Shown: positions 1-12,948, numbered from the stretch's first letter. The stretch is DNA of 64,000 bases from Diphasiastrum complanatum (GCA_029204225.1 CM055101.1:43611546-43675545); one strand, 5' to 3'. The notes: a model not told the origin generated them from the letters alone. Numbers and translations: made by a program.

Positions 1-1050
1 CAATGGTCCCAATGCAACTATTAGGAAAGATGAAAGTGGTCATTTCACCATTGACTCTACCAAGCTTTGGATGGATCAAAGTGATACATTTGTTTTTCCT
101 CAACAATATGAGCAGGTATATTTCTTTTATGTCTTCAAGATGTCTATGCTCCTTTGATTCAATATACTGCAAAAAAAAAGATTGTGTGTACCCAAGCAAT
201 TGTAACATAGATATAGATACTAATTAAGAGTCAGTGTTTATGGCATGGTAACATCGAATAATTATAGGTGGTCTTTCACCTCGACCGTTCAGATCCCAGT
301 GTTGGATTTCAATGCTCAGACTCAAATCCTTTTGTTAATGAGCATCATGAAAGTTGAAAACAAAAGGCTCTAGTTTTTTCAGAAGATCGAAAAATCCAGT
401 ATTGGATTTTTCCGACCCAATGTCAAGTCTAACAAACAGAGATTTTCGGACCCTGGACCAGGTCGAATCGGGTCTGATTTTTACGACCCTAGAAAATCCG
501 ACCCTATGTAAATTTTTTGACCCAATGTAAAATTTTGATTTTCTGTATAAATTTCGATACTTTGTAAAATTCGATACTGTCGGTCTAAAATTTGACCCAA
601 CGACTTCGTGTTGATAGTCCTCCTACATTGTACATACAGTTATAGTTATGAGGCGGTTGTAAGAAGAAGTAGTTGTAGATATTTTGTAGTATATCACACT
701 TACAATCTTCATCAGAAATCTTCTTATGATATTTTGAATCTGATAATTCATTAATCTATATCAGCGTAATCACGCAACAAGCTAAAGTTATAATTTCATG
801 CACTTGTACTCGTTGTTGATAATAATCAGAGTGCGATTTTTCATTTGATTTATTCAAACTTTCATCGCGTTCTCTGAAGGAAAATTCTCAGTGTTTTTCC
901 TACATAGTTTAACTATGTACTTGAGTGTACATTTACAAATATTTGATGTACAACAACATCTGGACAACCACTTAGGGTTTAACATTATCGGAAGCATGAT
1001 AACGTGGCATTATCATAACCGTGTACTGATTATAGCCATTATTGTACAAA
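1..1050. other. Unassigned AT-rich sequence
   Basis: No open frame here resembles a known family. The stretch around 380-600 repeats short phrases such as 'gaaaatccgaccc' and 'gacccaatgtaaa' in degenerate form, which suggests old simple or minisatellite-like repeats. I see nothing else to support. Confidence 0.3.
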
Positions 1051-1059
1051 AGAACACAT

Positions 1060-1560
1060 GTAGCAATATCCACGCAAATATCCACGCACAATACAAAGGA
1101 GGACGCGCGGGCAAAATAAATTTTGCATGAATATAGCCGTGGATTGGCGTGGATATACGCGTGGATATGGGCGCGTGGATTATCCACGCATGGATGCTCC
1201 ACTCAAGTGTCATTTCCAGCAGAAGATCAGCTGGATGTCGTGAAATTCAAACTACGTGGATTATCCACGCCAACTCCGACAACCGGCAACCGAGCAAACC
1301 TCTGACACCCGGAGCCGGAAATGAGAATTTTAATTTCGTGTGGATAATCCACACCATAGTAAGATTTTTTTAAAAAGGCTCGGCTTTCACGTGGATAGTG
1401 CGTGGCAAATTATCCACGTGTGGATAAGCCATGCGAAAATTTTTTATCCACGCGAAATCCAAAGAGCTGGGGCCGTGTCTACCGTGTGGATAATTTTTTT
1501 TTTTAATATCCACGCGATTAAGTCTCTGGACTTTGCGTGGATAATCCACGCAAATTTTTT
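1060..1560. repeat. Cluster of palindromic ATCCACGC/GCGTGGAT repeats
   Basis: Half-sites ATCCACGC and GCGTGGAT occur many times in both orientations. Several join as palindromes: GCGTGGATTATCCACGC near 1172-1188, CGTGGATTATCCACGCC near 1256, and GCGTGGATAATCCACGC near 1536. A second, shorter cluster of the same motif lies at 3835-3900, on the other side of the gene at 2334-3484. Known precedent: CACTA-type DNA transposons carry many short direct and inverted subterminal repeats at both ends that bind an element-encoded protein. That this cluster is a subterminal region is my inference. I did not identify terminal inverted repeats or a target duplication. Confidence 0.75.
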
Positions 1561-1619
1561 TGACCAAAAAAAAACATTTGGCACGAACCAAAATGTGGTT
1601 CGCTCCTAAACTAGAGGTC

Positions 1620-2333
1620 GACTTCCTTTTTCTCTGTTGTGTGAGAGAGAGAAAAAGAGAGTATAGATGGGAGTGAGGATGAGATGGGGATGAATGTGAG
1701 TGAGAAGATTGATAGTGTTTAGGGCTTTTAGTTCATTGATGGATGTTAATAGTATGTGTTTTGTGATCATAAGTTTGAAGATCTTTTTTTGTTTGTGATG
1801 TAGGCTTGGATATGAAAAATGAAAAAAGAGCTTTCATTGCAAAGGATTGAAAGATCAAGTGCACGCAAAAGGAAAAACAAAGATTGCAAAACAATGGAGA
1901 TACAATAGTAAATGTGAATTCACATTTATTTTGATTCATTTGATATTTAGTTGATAACTTAATGTGTTATCTATTGATGCATTCTATTGTGGTTTCCATT
2001 ACTTTCCATTGTGCTTTCCATTACTTTTATTTGTGCATTCTAGCATGCAAATCATGTGCTAAAATAGGTACATTGCATTGAATTCATAAATAGATACATT
2101 TGCATTCCATAGATGTGCATTAAATAAACTATACATTGCATTGAATACATACATTTGCATTCAATAGACTATACATTTGCATTCATGAATTGAAAATATA
2201 TGCATTCAAAATTTTTGCAAGAATGATGTGGTGCCAAAACATTATATTGATTGATTTAGAAAAAAGTACATTGAGAATAAATTCTCCCTTCCTACATTGC
2301 CTTCTACAAGGCCTTACATTTAATTTAAAAACT
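1620..2333. other. Noncoding interior between repeat cluster and transposon-type gene
   Basis: A GA-rich stretch (1640-1690) is followed by AT-rich sequence. Between about 2030 and 2190 a degenerate phrase 'tacatttgcattcaatag' recurs several times, so this is a short minisatellite-like patch. No supported coding sequence. Confidence 0.35.
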
Positions 2334-3484
2334 CTACTCATCATCACTTCCTCCCTCCTCGCCTCCTTCATCTTGTAGGTGTATGTTGGTGTCCACATCT
2401 TCAAACTCCCCTTCGCTCTCATTCACGTTTTCTTCCACATTTTGCTCCTCAAAATTTTTCGCATGTTCTTCCACATCACAAACACTTGAAGTTGTAGAGC
2501 CTTTCTACAAAATAGAATCAAAGATTCAATTAAATTGAGATTAAAGTTACTTGTAAACCACAAAGTAAACAATCACAAGACAATAAAGATTAAGAGTTTA
2601 CGATTGGAAACAATCCATGGGATTCCATAAAAGCCTTAAGGCCGGCATATCCATGATCGTAACCTTGTTTGTACTCTGCGACGGTCATGTGTCTTCCAAA
2701 ATGACTAAGATACATTCAACAAAAAAACATAGTTTAGCAATACAATATAGTTTAGCAATAAAAAACATTAACAATCTCACTACAAAAATAGAATCATAGT
2801 AAAAAATATTGCACTTACAAATTGGGCCTCTAGATTGCCCCTTCCTCCCGATCCCAAGTGACTTTGGCCATGTTTTAAGAGCTTCTCGGTGGCGGCCCTA
2901 CGTTGTTGTTCATACTTTTGGGGATTGTTTTGCAACAATTCTCCTTTCACCTTTCTCCAATCCCTTTTGGAGCACCATCCAGGCTTCCTGGGATTCTTGG
3001 GATTCCTCACAACTCTTCTCATCAATTGCCTTTTGTTTTGAATCCAAAGGCACATTGAATTCAAGGCCCAAGTCCTACTAAAAGCATTGGATTGAGGGAC
3101 TTCATAATATAAAGTCTCTATTATTTTATTTTTGTCTTCAAGCGATTGGGAGGACCAATCGATCATGTAATCTTTACCAAAATATAAAACAACTAAATCA
3201 CGCAAACGGGCATGAACTACATTGCCACGCGTATTTTTTATAACTCCACCACGTGGATTAAGATCATAATACACACTACACAATTCCTGGGAAGGGACAT
3301 CTTTGGAAGCTCTTCTCTCGGATGATTCACCCGAAGAAGATAACACAAGATTTTTGATTCTATCTCTTTGTTGAGGAGATAGATTCTCAAACCACTCTTG
3401 ATTATATTCTTCAGGCTCCTCACAAGCTCTTCTCCTAGATGGTCTCCCACTTGACATTTCACTTGACCTACCACTTGAAGACAT
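2334..3484 (-). CDS. Spliced transposon-type gene, possibly Ptta/En-Spm family (tentative)
   Basis: Three exons can be read: 3484-2819, 2704-2602 and 2504-2334 (stop TAG). Exon 1 starts at an ATG with a Ser/Arg-rich leader (MSSSGRSSEMSSGRPSRRR) and encodes 222 residues. It is rich in Trp and basic residues and ends with RRAATEKLLKHGQSHLGSGG, which recalls plant Ptta/En-Spm transposon proteins. Exon 2 reads GRHMTVAEYKQGYDHGYAGL. Exon 3 is a very acidic tail ending GGEEGGSDDE. The donor after exon 1 (GTAAGT) and the acceptors (CTTAG, TTTTGTAG) look genuine. The exon 1-2 junction is out of phase by one base, so either a 1-nt indel has broken the gene or I misplaced one splice site; exons 2 and 3 are in phase. 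Repeat clusters with the same palindrome on both sides suggest the gene belongs to a small DNA transposon. The family assignment is a pattern impression only. Confidence 0.5.
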
Positions 3485-3834
3485 TGTATCAAAGAAAAAC
3501 TTTAAAAGTTAGAAAGTAGTAGAGAATGAGAGTGAAAGAGTAGTGAAGACTTTTAGATTAGAAAAGTAAGCAATGACAAGAAAGCAATAGATTAATAGTA
3601 AGCAAGAACAAGCAAGATCAATACCAAGCAAGATCAATAGAGCACTCAATAGCAAGAGTAAGATCACTAGCAATGAAGAGCAACCAAAAGCAAGCAAGCA
3701 AGCAAGCAAGATCTATAGAGCTTGGATAGCAAGCAAGAGCACTAAACACTAGATTAGAAAAACCTATAAAACTTGAAAGCAAAAGAAGAGGAGCAAGAAT
3801 GCTCGCGAAAATGTTGTCTTATTGGCATTCAAGT

Positions 3835-3900
3835 TTCGCGTGGATTATCCACGCAGAAGTTATCCACGCGATATCCACACATGGATGTTCCACGCAGTTT
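3835..3900. repeat. Second palindromic GCGTGGATTATCCACGC repeat cluster
   Basis: CGCGTGGATTATCCACGC is followed by TTATCCACGCG, ATATCCACAC and TTCCACGCAG within about 60 bases. It shares the module 'atccac(g/a)catggatg(c/t)tccac' with the end of the block near 1180-1205, in the same orientation. This supports the two clusters belonging to one element or one repeat family. Confidence 0.7.
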
Positions 3901-5170
3901 TTTTTCCCTCTCTTCACACGTGAGAGGGTCCCTTACATGGGCTTGCATGCTTTAAATGTCATTCAATATTCTTATAATCTTTTCTAGATTTTATAAGAAT
4001 ATTTTATCGTAGGATTTTACATAAAATATATTTTTTAATATGATGGAACATAAAAAAATCAATTCAAAGATCGTTATTGTAGTATTTAATTGTTAAAACT
4101 AGTTCTATATCGTTATATATTTTATTTTTCTTGAGATTTGACATACAAGGCAAAATCATGAGATAAGAAATAGTACATATTATTATTCAACATGCAATTT
4201 GACAAGTTTTTTAAGATTTTATGACATAATATTATGTCAAATTGGTGATGTCATAAAACATAGTTTATTAATAATCTAGGTGTCATAGATTTGATATAAT
4301 TTGATGACATAATTATATGGCCAAATAGAAAAATTTTGCTTTTGTTATGTGGCCTCTTAAATGGTTGCATGAGGTCATTTAGTTTTAGGATCAAAAGCAT
4401 TTATGTTATATTGAGGACCTTAGTGATATGTGACCTATATGATATATCTTTTTAATTGTTGGTGTGTGACCTATATAACCTTATATGAAATCATAGTAAT
4501 TAGTTGAAATATCATTTAGCATTGTAATAAAGATGTTGATCAATGGTGTGCTATCTAGTATATGATTGCTTGACATTGTCCAATTGCTCGTCTTTTCTTT
4601 TCGATTCAAGGAACATCATCTTGCATACAAAGCAACCATAGATAGAAAGGGCAAATGCATATTGCTCGTCATGAGATACCATGGCACACTAGGCCAATCC
4701 AAAGAGATTTATCCCTGACTAACACGAGCCAAGTATTAATTAATCAAATGAGTGATTGAATGGGCAATGAATCAATTGAGTATATGACTGATTGTTTGAT
4801 TTTGATTATTCCATCTTGAAAGAACGATTAAGTGAGATCATCACTCATCTTGGACAAGAGTTCAAACTGAAAGCTTCGAACATTGACTGCCATGTGGTCT
4901 TTAAATTAGTTGAGATAGGCCTACGCACACTGTCTACTGATGTCTAACATTTGTCAATATGAATCTCATTTTGATTGCTCGTCATGTGTTGCCCCACCCA
5001 AGCAATTTTCTTGATAGCAATGTTACTAGAATATTAGATTTACATTAAGCATAACTAGAATATACATGGATTAGATGTTGGCATGTCTTTAACAAATTTT
5101 ACTATATGTGTTCAGTACATATGGTCTCATAATGACTACTTATGATGGGGTATAGAGTATCTGGCTATAG
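3901..5170. other. AT-rich noncoding stretch
   Basis: No recognisable coding sequence on either strand. Around 4190-4320 the words 'gacataat' and 'gatgtcata' recur in a TA-rich context. Nothing further can be supported. Confidence 0.3.
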
Positions 5171-6065
5171 TGTATATGACATCGACGATGTCATCATCAT
5201 CAGATAGTGATTCATCTCATGATTGCAGCAGTAGGTATATATTGTTATTGATATTGACATCAATTGCACTTTATTTGTTATTTGAATATGAGTGTATAAT
5301 TTTTCTTGCAAATTTATTCTTACAATGATATTTGATTGGAATTATGAATTCTAGGAAAATTATTGTACCTCCACGTGATTTAGAGAAAGAAAAAAGAATT
5401 GAGCTCTATTATAGAAAAAAGGAGCAAGCAAGACTAAAGTACAATGAACAACTATTGACTGGTTCATCTTCAAGCTCTTCCATCAGGCGACGTAGACCTC
5501 CTATTGATCCATCACATGTATGTATATTGATTTATGTCACGATTTTTTTATTTGTAATAGTGATGTACTCCGATTTGGTTGAGAATTGTGACATAGTATA
5601 TTGCTCTTTGGAAAGCCAAGACACCACTCCATCACAAATGAAGGTTGCAAATATACTAAATGTACAAAGACTATTTTGTCAATTTTTGTCACATGTTAAA
5701 ATTTGTCAATTTTCACTTGAATGACACTGAAAGAATTTGTGCAATTTGCAATTGGATTATTGGACTAGTTTCAACCAGAATATGATGAGAGGATACCATG
5801 TACATGCACATAATGCAAAGGCCTTAGGATTTGGACAAGGAGGATTGTCAATGATCATATTTGGGCCAATGGAGTGCACACAGAGAATCCAAGAGTACGA
5901 GAGGTAAACTCTTTATAGTGTTTTTTGGAAATGCTTTAATCTTTGACCCTTATGACACTTCAAGTATAGTTTGGCCAATAAATATTGATCGATAGGATGA
6001 GTGCCACGATACTTTGAAGTTAATCTCTCACTTGCTTCCAATCACCCATAATAGACTCATTTACA

Positions 6066-6233
<168 letters not shown>

Positions 6234-7243
6234 AAAGGTAACCAACACTCCCAATTCTAGGAAGGTGTGTAGCCCTTGTTTTCTTCCATTAAAGGCGTGG
6301 TTCAAATGTTTTTTTGTTGGAAGATGAGTTCCACAAAAAAGCCCAAGCGTTGTAGGGAGGGTGCATGTGGTGACACGTTGGAGTAGGATATAATCGTGTG
6401 GTTTAGGACTTTTGATTAGCACTCTATAATGTTCTCTCTGTTTTTCTCTTCATGTGTGTTTAGGGTGGGTGTGTGTTGGTTGTGAAAAATTGCCTACATT
6501 GGCAAATCTAGCCATGTAGAATATTGTACATTTTGTCAATATTGTTTGTTGGTTACTTGAATGGCCAAAGTGCCACTTGTACATTCACACCTAAAGTAGG
6601 TTACCACGAGTCAAGAGGAGTGGTTGTGTCCGTTTGGTAGTGATTCCTACTTTGTAGGATCTAGACCATGATTTATAATGAGATTTGTACCTACCATGCA
6701 CCTATCAAGCATGACTCTTGGATCTAGGCTAGGGTTTTCACATTAGGGCAAGAAAGTTGAGTCTACTTCCTTATTACATGCTGAATTTTCACCTAACTTA
6801 GCAAAGGAAGTGTCTTTTTATTATGTGAGATAGAAACTTTTTGGAGCCTCAAGGAGAAACTCGAGTTTCCTCTCATTGTATGGTGATTGCTTTTGATTCC
6901 AATGAAACCCAGCTTTGGCACATTCTAAACACTGTCTACAGGCCATACTATAGCCTTATTTCCACACGTGTGGAGTTGGATTATAGTTATTGATCAATGC
7001 TTTGATTGTCTCTACTTGTTTTCTATCAAGCTGCTAAACTAGATCTTGTTTTCTAATGACTAGTATGTGATAGATTGTTTAACAAGCACACAATCAACCT
7101 TGTGGATCATTCAAAGATCCATTTATGGTCCTTAGTACTGTACTTTTAACATTGGTTTTGTGCGTGCGTGCGTGTGTTTGTGTGTGTTTGTGTTTCATGC
7201 TATTGGTTTACGGTTTGTGTTATATATTAATTTATGTTTCATG

Positions 7244-7375
<132 letters not shown>

Positions 7376-8421
7376 TGATACATCTAATATTTTCAACTTT
7401 TGTAGAAGAAGGAACATAAGTTGGTTTTAAGAAAAAGAGTCGCAAGAGAGATCGAGAATATTATTAATAGGATAAAACATATGAATATTGATTTTGGATC
7501 ATCATTGGCCTTAGACGATGCTCTTGTTGATGATGACCCCTTGCATGATATAATTAGTTCATCAATGCCTTGTGATTCAATCCATGTCTCCAAATCTCTA
7601 GAACGTTGACCACAATTGGGGTGATTGGCATGCTTTGTGTTGTCACCCATGGAGGATGCAAGTATATGGCTTGAATTCAAATGCTTGTTCTTTAGAGGAG
7701 CAACGCATGCAAGGAGGCAACATCTCAAAGGCAAATCATACATACATTGATGGACGTCCAGATGTGCATGGAAACATTGCTACATATATAAATAGTTCCA
7801 TTGGCTACCCTCTATTGACGAATTGTGATTTTGAAGAACGCACCAATGGAAAAGAAGAGTATTTTACTAGGAATGTAAAGGGCACTTATGTAATGGTCTG
7901 TTCCACTAGATCTATCAGGTTTGGGGAGGAATTGTTCATCAAGTATAGTTTCAATCGTCCTCTACCCAAATATTTGCAAAAGACAATAATTCAAATGTGA
8001 AGATTTGAATTTTGTTGATATGCAGAGATGTATAATCCATGCATCTTGATTGTATTTGGTTTGTGTCATTAAATATGTCAAATGTTAGGAGCATTATTCG
8101 TCATTTGCCTAGATGTTTAGATAAGATAATAAGTGAGAGCTAATGAATGTGAAATTCATTAATATGTAAATATGTAGAAGCATGCAATTCTTTGAGTTCA
8201 TTGAATATTAAGAAGTTGAAAAGAAAAATGCTCCAATAGATACATCGGTATGTTCATACTTTTATATATTCATATGCAACATTTAGATCTATCAAGTATT
8301 GGGAGGAAATGTTTATCAAGCATTGTTTCAAACTACTTCTTGTTATTTTGGTATATAGAATTCTTCATCCTCATTTAGCGTTGGAGACAATAATCCTCAT
8401 AATGGTCGACGTAGACGATGA

Positions 8422-11122
8422 ATGCAATACAACGGTCCTCATATAAAGCAATTACCTCGTCATCTATGTCAAGCCTTAAAAGAGATGATGGAAATAGTTG
8501 AGCACATTAATCAAGAGACTAATGCATCTGAATCTAGATCATCTAGATCTACTTCTTCGCAAACAAGTTCCAACGATGAAAATGAGCTTCCAATGAGTGA
8601 TGAATTTGAAGTCATGGGAGACATGTTGGATGATATGTACGAGAACAATAGTGCAGCTAGACACAATGACCAAGATGAGGAGGCACTTTTGTCTAAAGAA
8701 GAAATGAAATCAAAGACCGCATTGTATCCTGGAGCAAAGACATCTCGTTTGGCGACTTCTCTACTTCTATTAAATCTTCAAGCCAAATATAGATGGAGTG
8801 ACCAAAGCCTCACATCATTATTTGAGTAATTTTTTTTTCATTTACTTGTCATGTTTGCTTTGAAACAAAACTTACAATTTGGACATCTAGTGAGAATTTT
8901 TTTACAATGACTTCTTTTGTCATGTACAGACTATTGAAAAACAAAATTCTCTTAGAAGAGAATGTCATGTCTGAGACAAGAGATGAGGCACGAAAGATGT
9001 TGTCTAACATCGGGATGGACTACAAGCAATATCATGCATGTCCAAAAGATTGTATTTTATATCGAGGAAGGTACGAATCACTCAAGAAATGTCCCATTTG
9101 TGATACTCCTCGACATAGAGATGATTTGCAAGGGGCAACCATTCCATGCAAAGTTTTATGACATTTTTCAGTAATTCCATAATTGTAGCGTTTATTTTGT
9201 TGTAAACCTCTTGCACAAGTTATGGACTGGCATGCACATCATACCTCTACGGATGGGATGATGAAGGTACCTTTAGATTCACCTGCATGGAAACACATCA
9301 ACAAAGAGTATCCAGGCTTTGCCAATGAGTCAAGAAATGTGAGATTTGGTCTTGCAACATATGGTGTGAACCCCTTTGGTGTACGAGCAACTATGTGGTC
9401 CATTTGGCCTGTTTGCTTGGTAAATCATAATATTCCTCCTTGGTTGAGTAAAAAAAAAGGGACACATTATGATGGGACTTCTAATTCCTAGCCAACGCAA
9501 GGTTAAGAACATGGATGTGAATCTTGAGCCGCTTATTGATGAGTTGGAAAATTTGTGGAAGGGGATAAAAGCATATGACATTTCGCACCCCTTACATGAG
9601 AGGGAATTTACACTACATGCCATTGTAATGTGGACAATGCATGACTATCCAGGATTAGGTGATTGCTCAGGTAATCATTCAAACAATGTCTATCTTGTGT
9701 ACATAGGAGTTTGTTTACAGTTACATACAACTAGTAACTCCTGACATCTATATGATATACTACAATGGCTATAATTATTCCTTGACATATACTTTTCTAA
9801 TAGTGATTGATAGTATCCATTTGTTGGGCAGACTTTCAAACGACTGAAAAAATGTTTGTTTTTTTGTGCGGGCCAAATCTTGTGGAAACATACTCTTATA
9901 GTCTCAAAAAAGTGGTTTATGAAAATAATTGTAAATACTTGCATGAAGGCCATCCATTTAGAGACACTCATAGAAGAGGTTTTGGAGGAAGAGTTGAGAG
10001 AGAGATGCCTCCAAAGAGGATGTCTGGGAGAAATCTCAAGCAAAGCCAATCGATGAAATGAAAAGATTATCTATATTTCATCATTTGGAATATTGGAATA
10101 ATCTTTTGATTAATCACCTACTTGATCCCATGCACATATTTAAAAATGTGGGTGAATCTATTTGGAAACACTTGATTGGTGAAAAAGATACCATTGTTGC
10201 AAGGCACGATCTAAAAGAATCAAACATCAAAAAAGAATATTGGATAAAGGATGGTGAAGATCATGCTCCAAAAGTACCTTGGACATTCACTAAGAAGGAG
10301 CTTAACCATGTGTGCTCCATTATTCATGACATTAGAACACCAACTAGTTTTGCCCATTCTCTACGGTCATCATTCACGGTGGATGGAAAGTTGCAAGGTC
10401 TCAAATCTCATGATTGGCTAAAGATGATTCAATTCATCTATCCATTGTCAATTCGTGGGTGCTCGTCAAAAGATATTTGTGAGACCATATACAAACTATC
10501 AATCATTGTCAGGTATTTACAAGTACTGGTGCATTTTTTTATTTAGTATTTATTGACTGGAAATTCAAATAGACATAAAATGGATTGAATATGTTGCAGA
10601 TGGATGTGTTCAAAAGAAATCCACAAGCTGGATCTTCGCAAGAGACATGAGCATATGGTGGAGATTGTGTACATGTTTGAGAGATATTTTCCAACTTCCA
10701 TCATGGACTCAAAAGTGCATTTATTGGTGCACTTGGTTGAAGAAGTTTCTATTGCTGGTTCAGTGCACACTAGGTATAAATGCATAAATTTTCTTTTGCA
10801 TGTGTATTTAAACTAAATCAATTGATACATGAACTCATTAAATAAAACACTTATTTTTAACCATTTGTGACTTTTTAGGTGGATGTTCTTTATGGAAAGA
10901 TACATGAAAATCTTAAAAGATTTTGTGCGTCAAAAGGCAAGGCCTAAAGGTAGCATGTCAAAGGGATGGTTAGTACATGAATCTCTCTTTTATGTTATTG
11001 AAATTTTGCACCAACTACATCCATCTGCTCCACTATTGTGGCGTGATGGGGAAGCCGAAGAGGTAACGAGTGAAAAACCTCAAGGGATGGGTAAGGTCCA
11101 TAGGTTGTCACCCTTCCAATGA
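8422..11122 (+). pseudogene. CACTA (En/Spm) TNP2-type transposase, decayed
   Basis: Blocks follow the TNP2 (Transposase_21) family in order. The N-terminal block ends WSDQSLTSLFE (exon end 8825). Its in-phase continuation from 8930 contains ARKMLSNIGMDYKQYHACPKDCILYRGRY and CPICDTPRH. Then come AWKHINKEYPGFA, NPFGVRATMWSIWPVCLVN and PPWLSKKKG (9222-9480); LIPSQRKVKNMDVNLEPLID (9475-9680); a GHPFRDTHRRGFGGR block (about 9820-10060); LLDPMHIFKNVGESIWKHLI with GLKSHDW (10058-10510); and HLLVHLVEEVSIAGSVHTR joined to RWMFFMERYMKILKDFVRQK (10604-11080). It would catalyse cut-and-paste transposition. At least three in-frame stops occur around 9160-9200, in the segment preceding MDWHAHH, and a frameshift lies in the A9 run near 9451. 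CpG/CNG-type C-to-T change explains several stops. It is not functional as it stands. Confidence 0.9.
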
Positions 11123-11159
11123 AAAAAAATTTCTACATTCATGCTTTATTATTGTGGAG

Positions 11160-12262
11160 TTATAGATAAATGGTTAGACCTATATGAAGAAGAAAAAAAA
11201 GAGAGGGACTTGTCTAGAAAGCGCCACTATAGAATAGAGGTAGACACATGGCCACAAGTTCACATGATCTTAAGCCATTGCCCAAGCAATGCACTATAGA
11301 GTGGATGCATGACACACTACAAAAAACAACAAAAAGAGGGACAAAAAATATCAAACGCAGAATGGGACTTTGCAAGAGGATGCGAATGGAAGGTATTATT
11401 CTTTAGATACTTTATTATTAGAACATTCTTGTCTATAACAATATTTGTTTAATCATTTTGAAACACCATGTTCATTCACAGTGATTATTTATAAGATTCA
11501 TGTTTGTCACGTGGCAGTGCAAAATGTATAATGCTATATGGGCTTTTGGTTTTCACTTTTGTGCTGAAAGGATTGATAACAAGAGACGCACACACGATTG
11601 TGGCGTAATAGCATCTTTCCAACAAGAAAGTCAAAGCAATGCATGAGATCGGAATCCCATCTCAGGAGACATAGAATACATAGGAACTATACGAAATATT
11701 TATGATCTGTCATTTGGTGAAAGTGGACACTATTTTTTATTTGATGTGAAATTGTTCAAGGTAGTTTGTAGAGGGCCAAATGCAATCATAAAATCGGATC
11801 CAAGTGGAGTTTTTGTGATTGATTCATCAAAAACATTGAGCATGGAGTCCTTTGACACGTTGGTGTTGCCTCGTCACTGTGAGCAGGTGCACATGCTATG
11901 CTATCATGTTTTTCATTTTATTGCAAGTGACTTCAGTATTTGAGTTTTCGATATTTTCTAAAATAGTGATTTTTGCAGCTGTTTTTTCAACCAGATCGAC
12001 TAAACAAGATATGGTGGTTTGTAGCTCAAGTTGAACCATGTTCACGACGAGTATTTGAGGGTGCAAATGTTGAGAATGAAATGGAAACTTTCATTCTAAC
12101 TATGAGATTGAGCTACCTAGAGATGTAGTAAATCGTCAAACCATACTTGAAGCACCCACATCCATAGATGTTGAGAATAGAAATTCTAATAGTCATCAAG
12201 ATGACGAAATAATTTTTGAAAGTGAGAGTGATGATGAAAATCATCTAAGAGGAGACTAATTG
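11160..12262 (+). pseudogene. CACTA-associated DUF4216-type region, decayed
   Basis: Just downstream of the TNP2 blocks, fragments read KWLDLYEEEKKERDLSRKRH, then a block around 11515-11640 (AIWAFGFHFCAERIDNKRR), then 11700-11885 with DLSFGESGHYFLFDVKLFKV and FVIDSSKTLSMESFDTLVLP. After an intron an exon near 11979 gives LFFQPDRLNKIWWFVAQVEP. This order and spacing match the DUF4216 domain that follows TNP2 in plant CACTA elements. A stop lies near 11643. The tail to 12262 is acidic and low in complexity. The role of DUF4216 in transposition is not established. No CACTA terminal inverted repeat was identified downstream. Confidence 0.75.
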
Positions 12263-12398
12263 CAAGATGCTGTCGCTGATGAAATTGATTCTTGTAATTC
12301 CGAATAAAAATTGATTATTGCAATTTTGAATGAAATTGATTCTTGCAATGCTTTCAAATGATTGTTATTTAGCCAAAATCTCATTTATGGTCAAGTAA

Positions 12399-12720
12399 GT
12401 GAAAAAGAATAGACATCGTTTGACTTCAATCCCATTTTTTTTGGAAATAATGTCGGTGAAGATAGATGTACGACTTTATGTTCCAAGAAAATTCTCATTT
12501 TTTAACAAATGTTGCAAAGGTAGTAAATCACTTAAAGCATGTGAGTTAATGAAATCACCACCACAAACTATGACAAAATCAAGTGTTTCATCATAGTCAA
12601 TCCCCTTGAATTGAGCATATCCATTGGCAACTAGTCTTGTTTTATAATTGTTCACACTACCATCTTGATTAAGCTTGATCTTAAAGACCCATTTGCAAAC
12701 AATAACATTCTATATCTCTG
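12399..12720 (-). pseudogene. Copia reverse transcriptase N-terminal scrap
   Basis: The minus strand reads [20 protein letters not shown] followed by [18 protein letters not shown], the conserved start of the copia reverse transcriptase domain. It fades out quickly. No YVDD motif or RNase H is present nearby, so this is a short relic. Confidence 0.75.
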
Positions 12721-12933
12721 ATGGAGGATTAATAATTTTACAAGTATCTCAAACAATGCATCGTATACTCACTTTTCATTGCATCAAATCACTCTTTTGT
12801 TGCTACAGTTTCATTCACACTTGAAGGAACATCATCAAACTTAAGGTAGTAATAAGGGCAATAAAAATTTAACAATCATCAACTTGTAATTGCTTCTCTC
12901 TTCCTTGTATTTGAGCCTTGATGGTTTGATTTT

Positions 12934-12948
12934 GGCTCTGATACCATG
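12934..12948 (-). promoter_or_regulatory. Copia primer-binding site (initiator-Met tRNA type)
   Basis: The minus strand carries TGGTATCAGAGCC, the standard plant copia PBS complementary to initiator methionine tRNA. It lies between the gag scrap (13343-13165) and the RT scrap, an order impossible in one intact element, so at least two copies are mixed here. Confidence 0.7.

Noticed and set aside
1060-1560. TTATCCAC motifs resembling bacterial DnaA boxes, suggesting a replication origin
   Set aside because: The plant context, palindromic arrangement and flanking transposon-type gene fit subterminal repeats better; no bacterial genes are present.
1060-3900. CRISPR-like repeat array
   Set aside because: Repeat spacing is irregular, orientation is mixed and there are no uniform spacers.
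11308-11330. 'cactacaaaaa' as a CACTA terminal inverted repeat
   Set aside because: It lies between the TNP2 and DUF4216 blocks inside the element's coding region and has no inverted partner that I can see.
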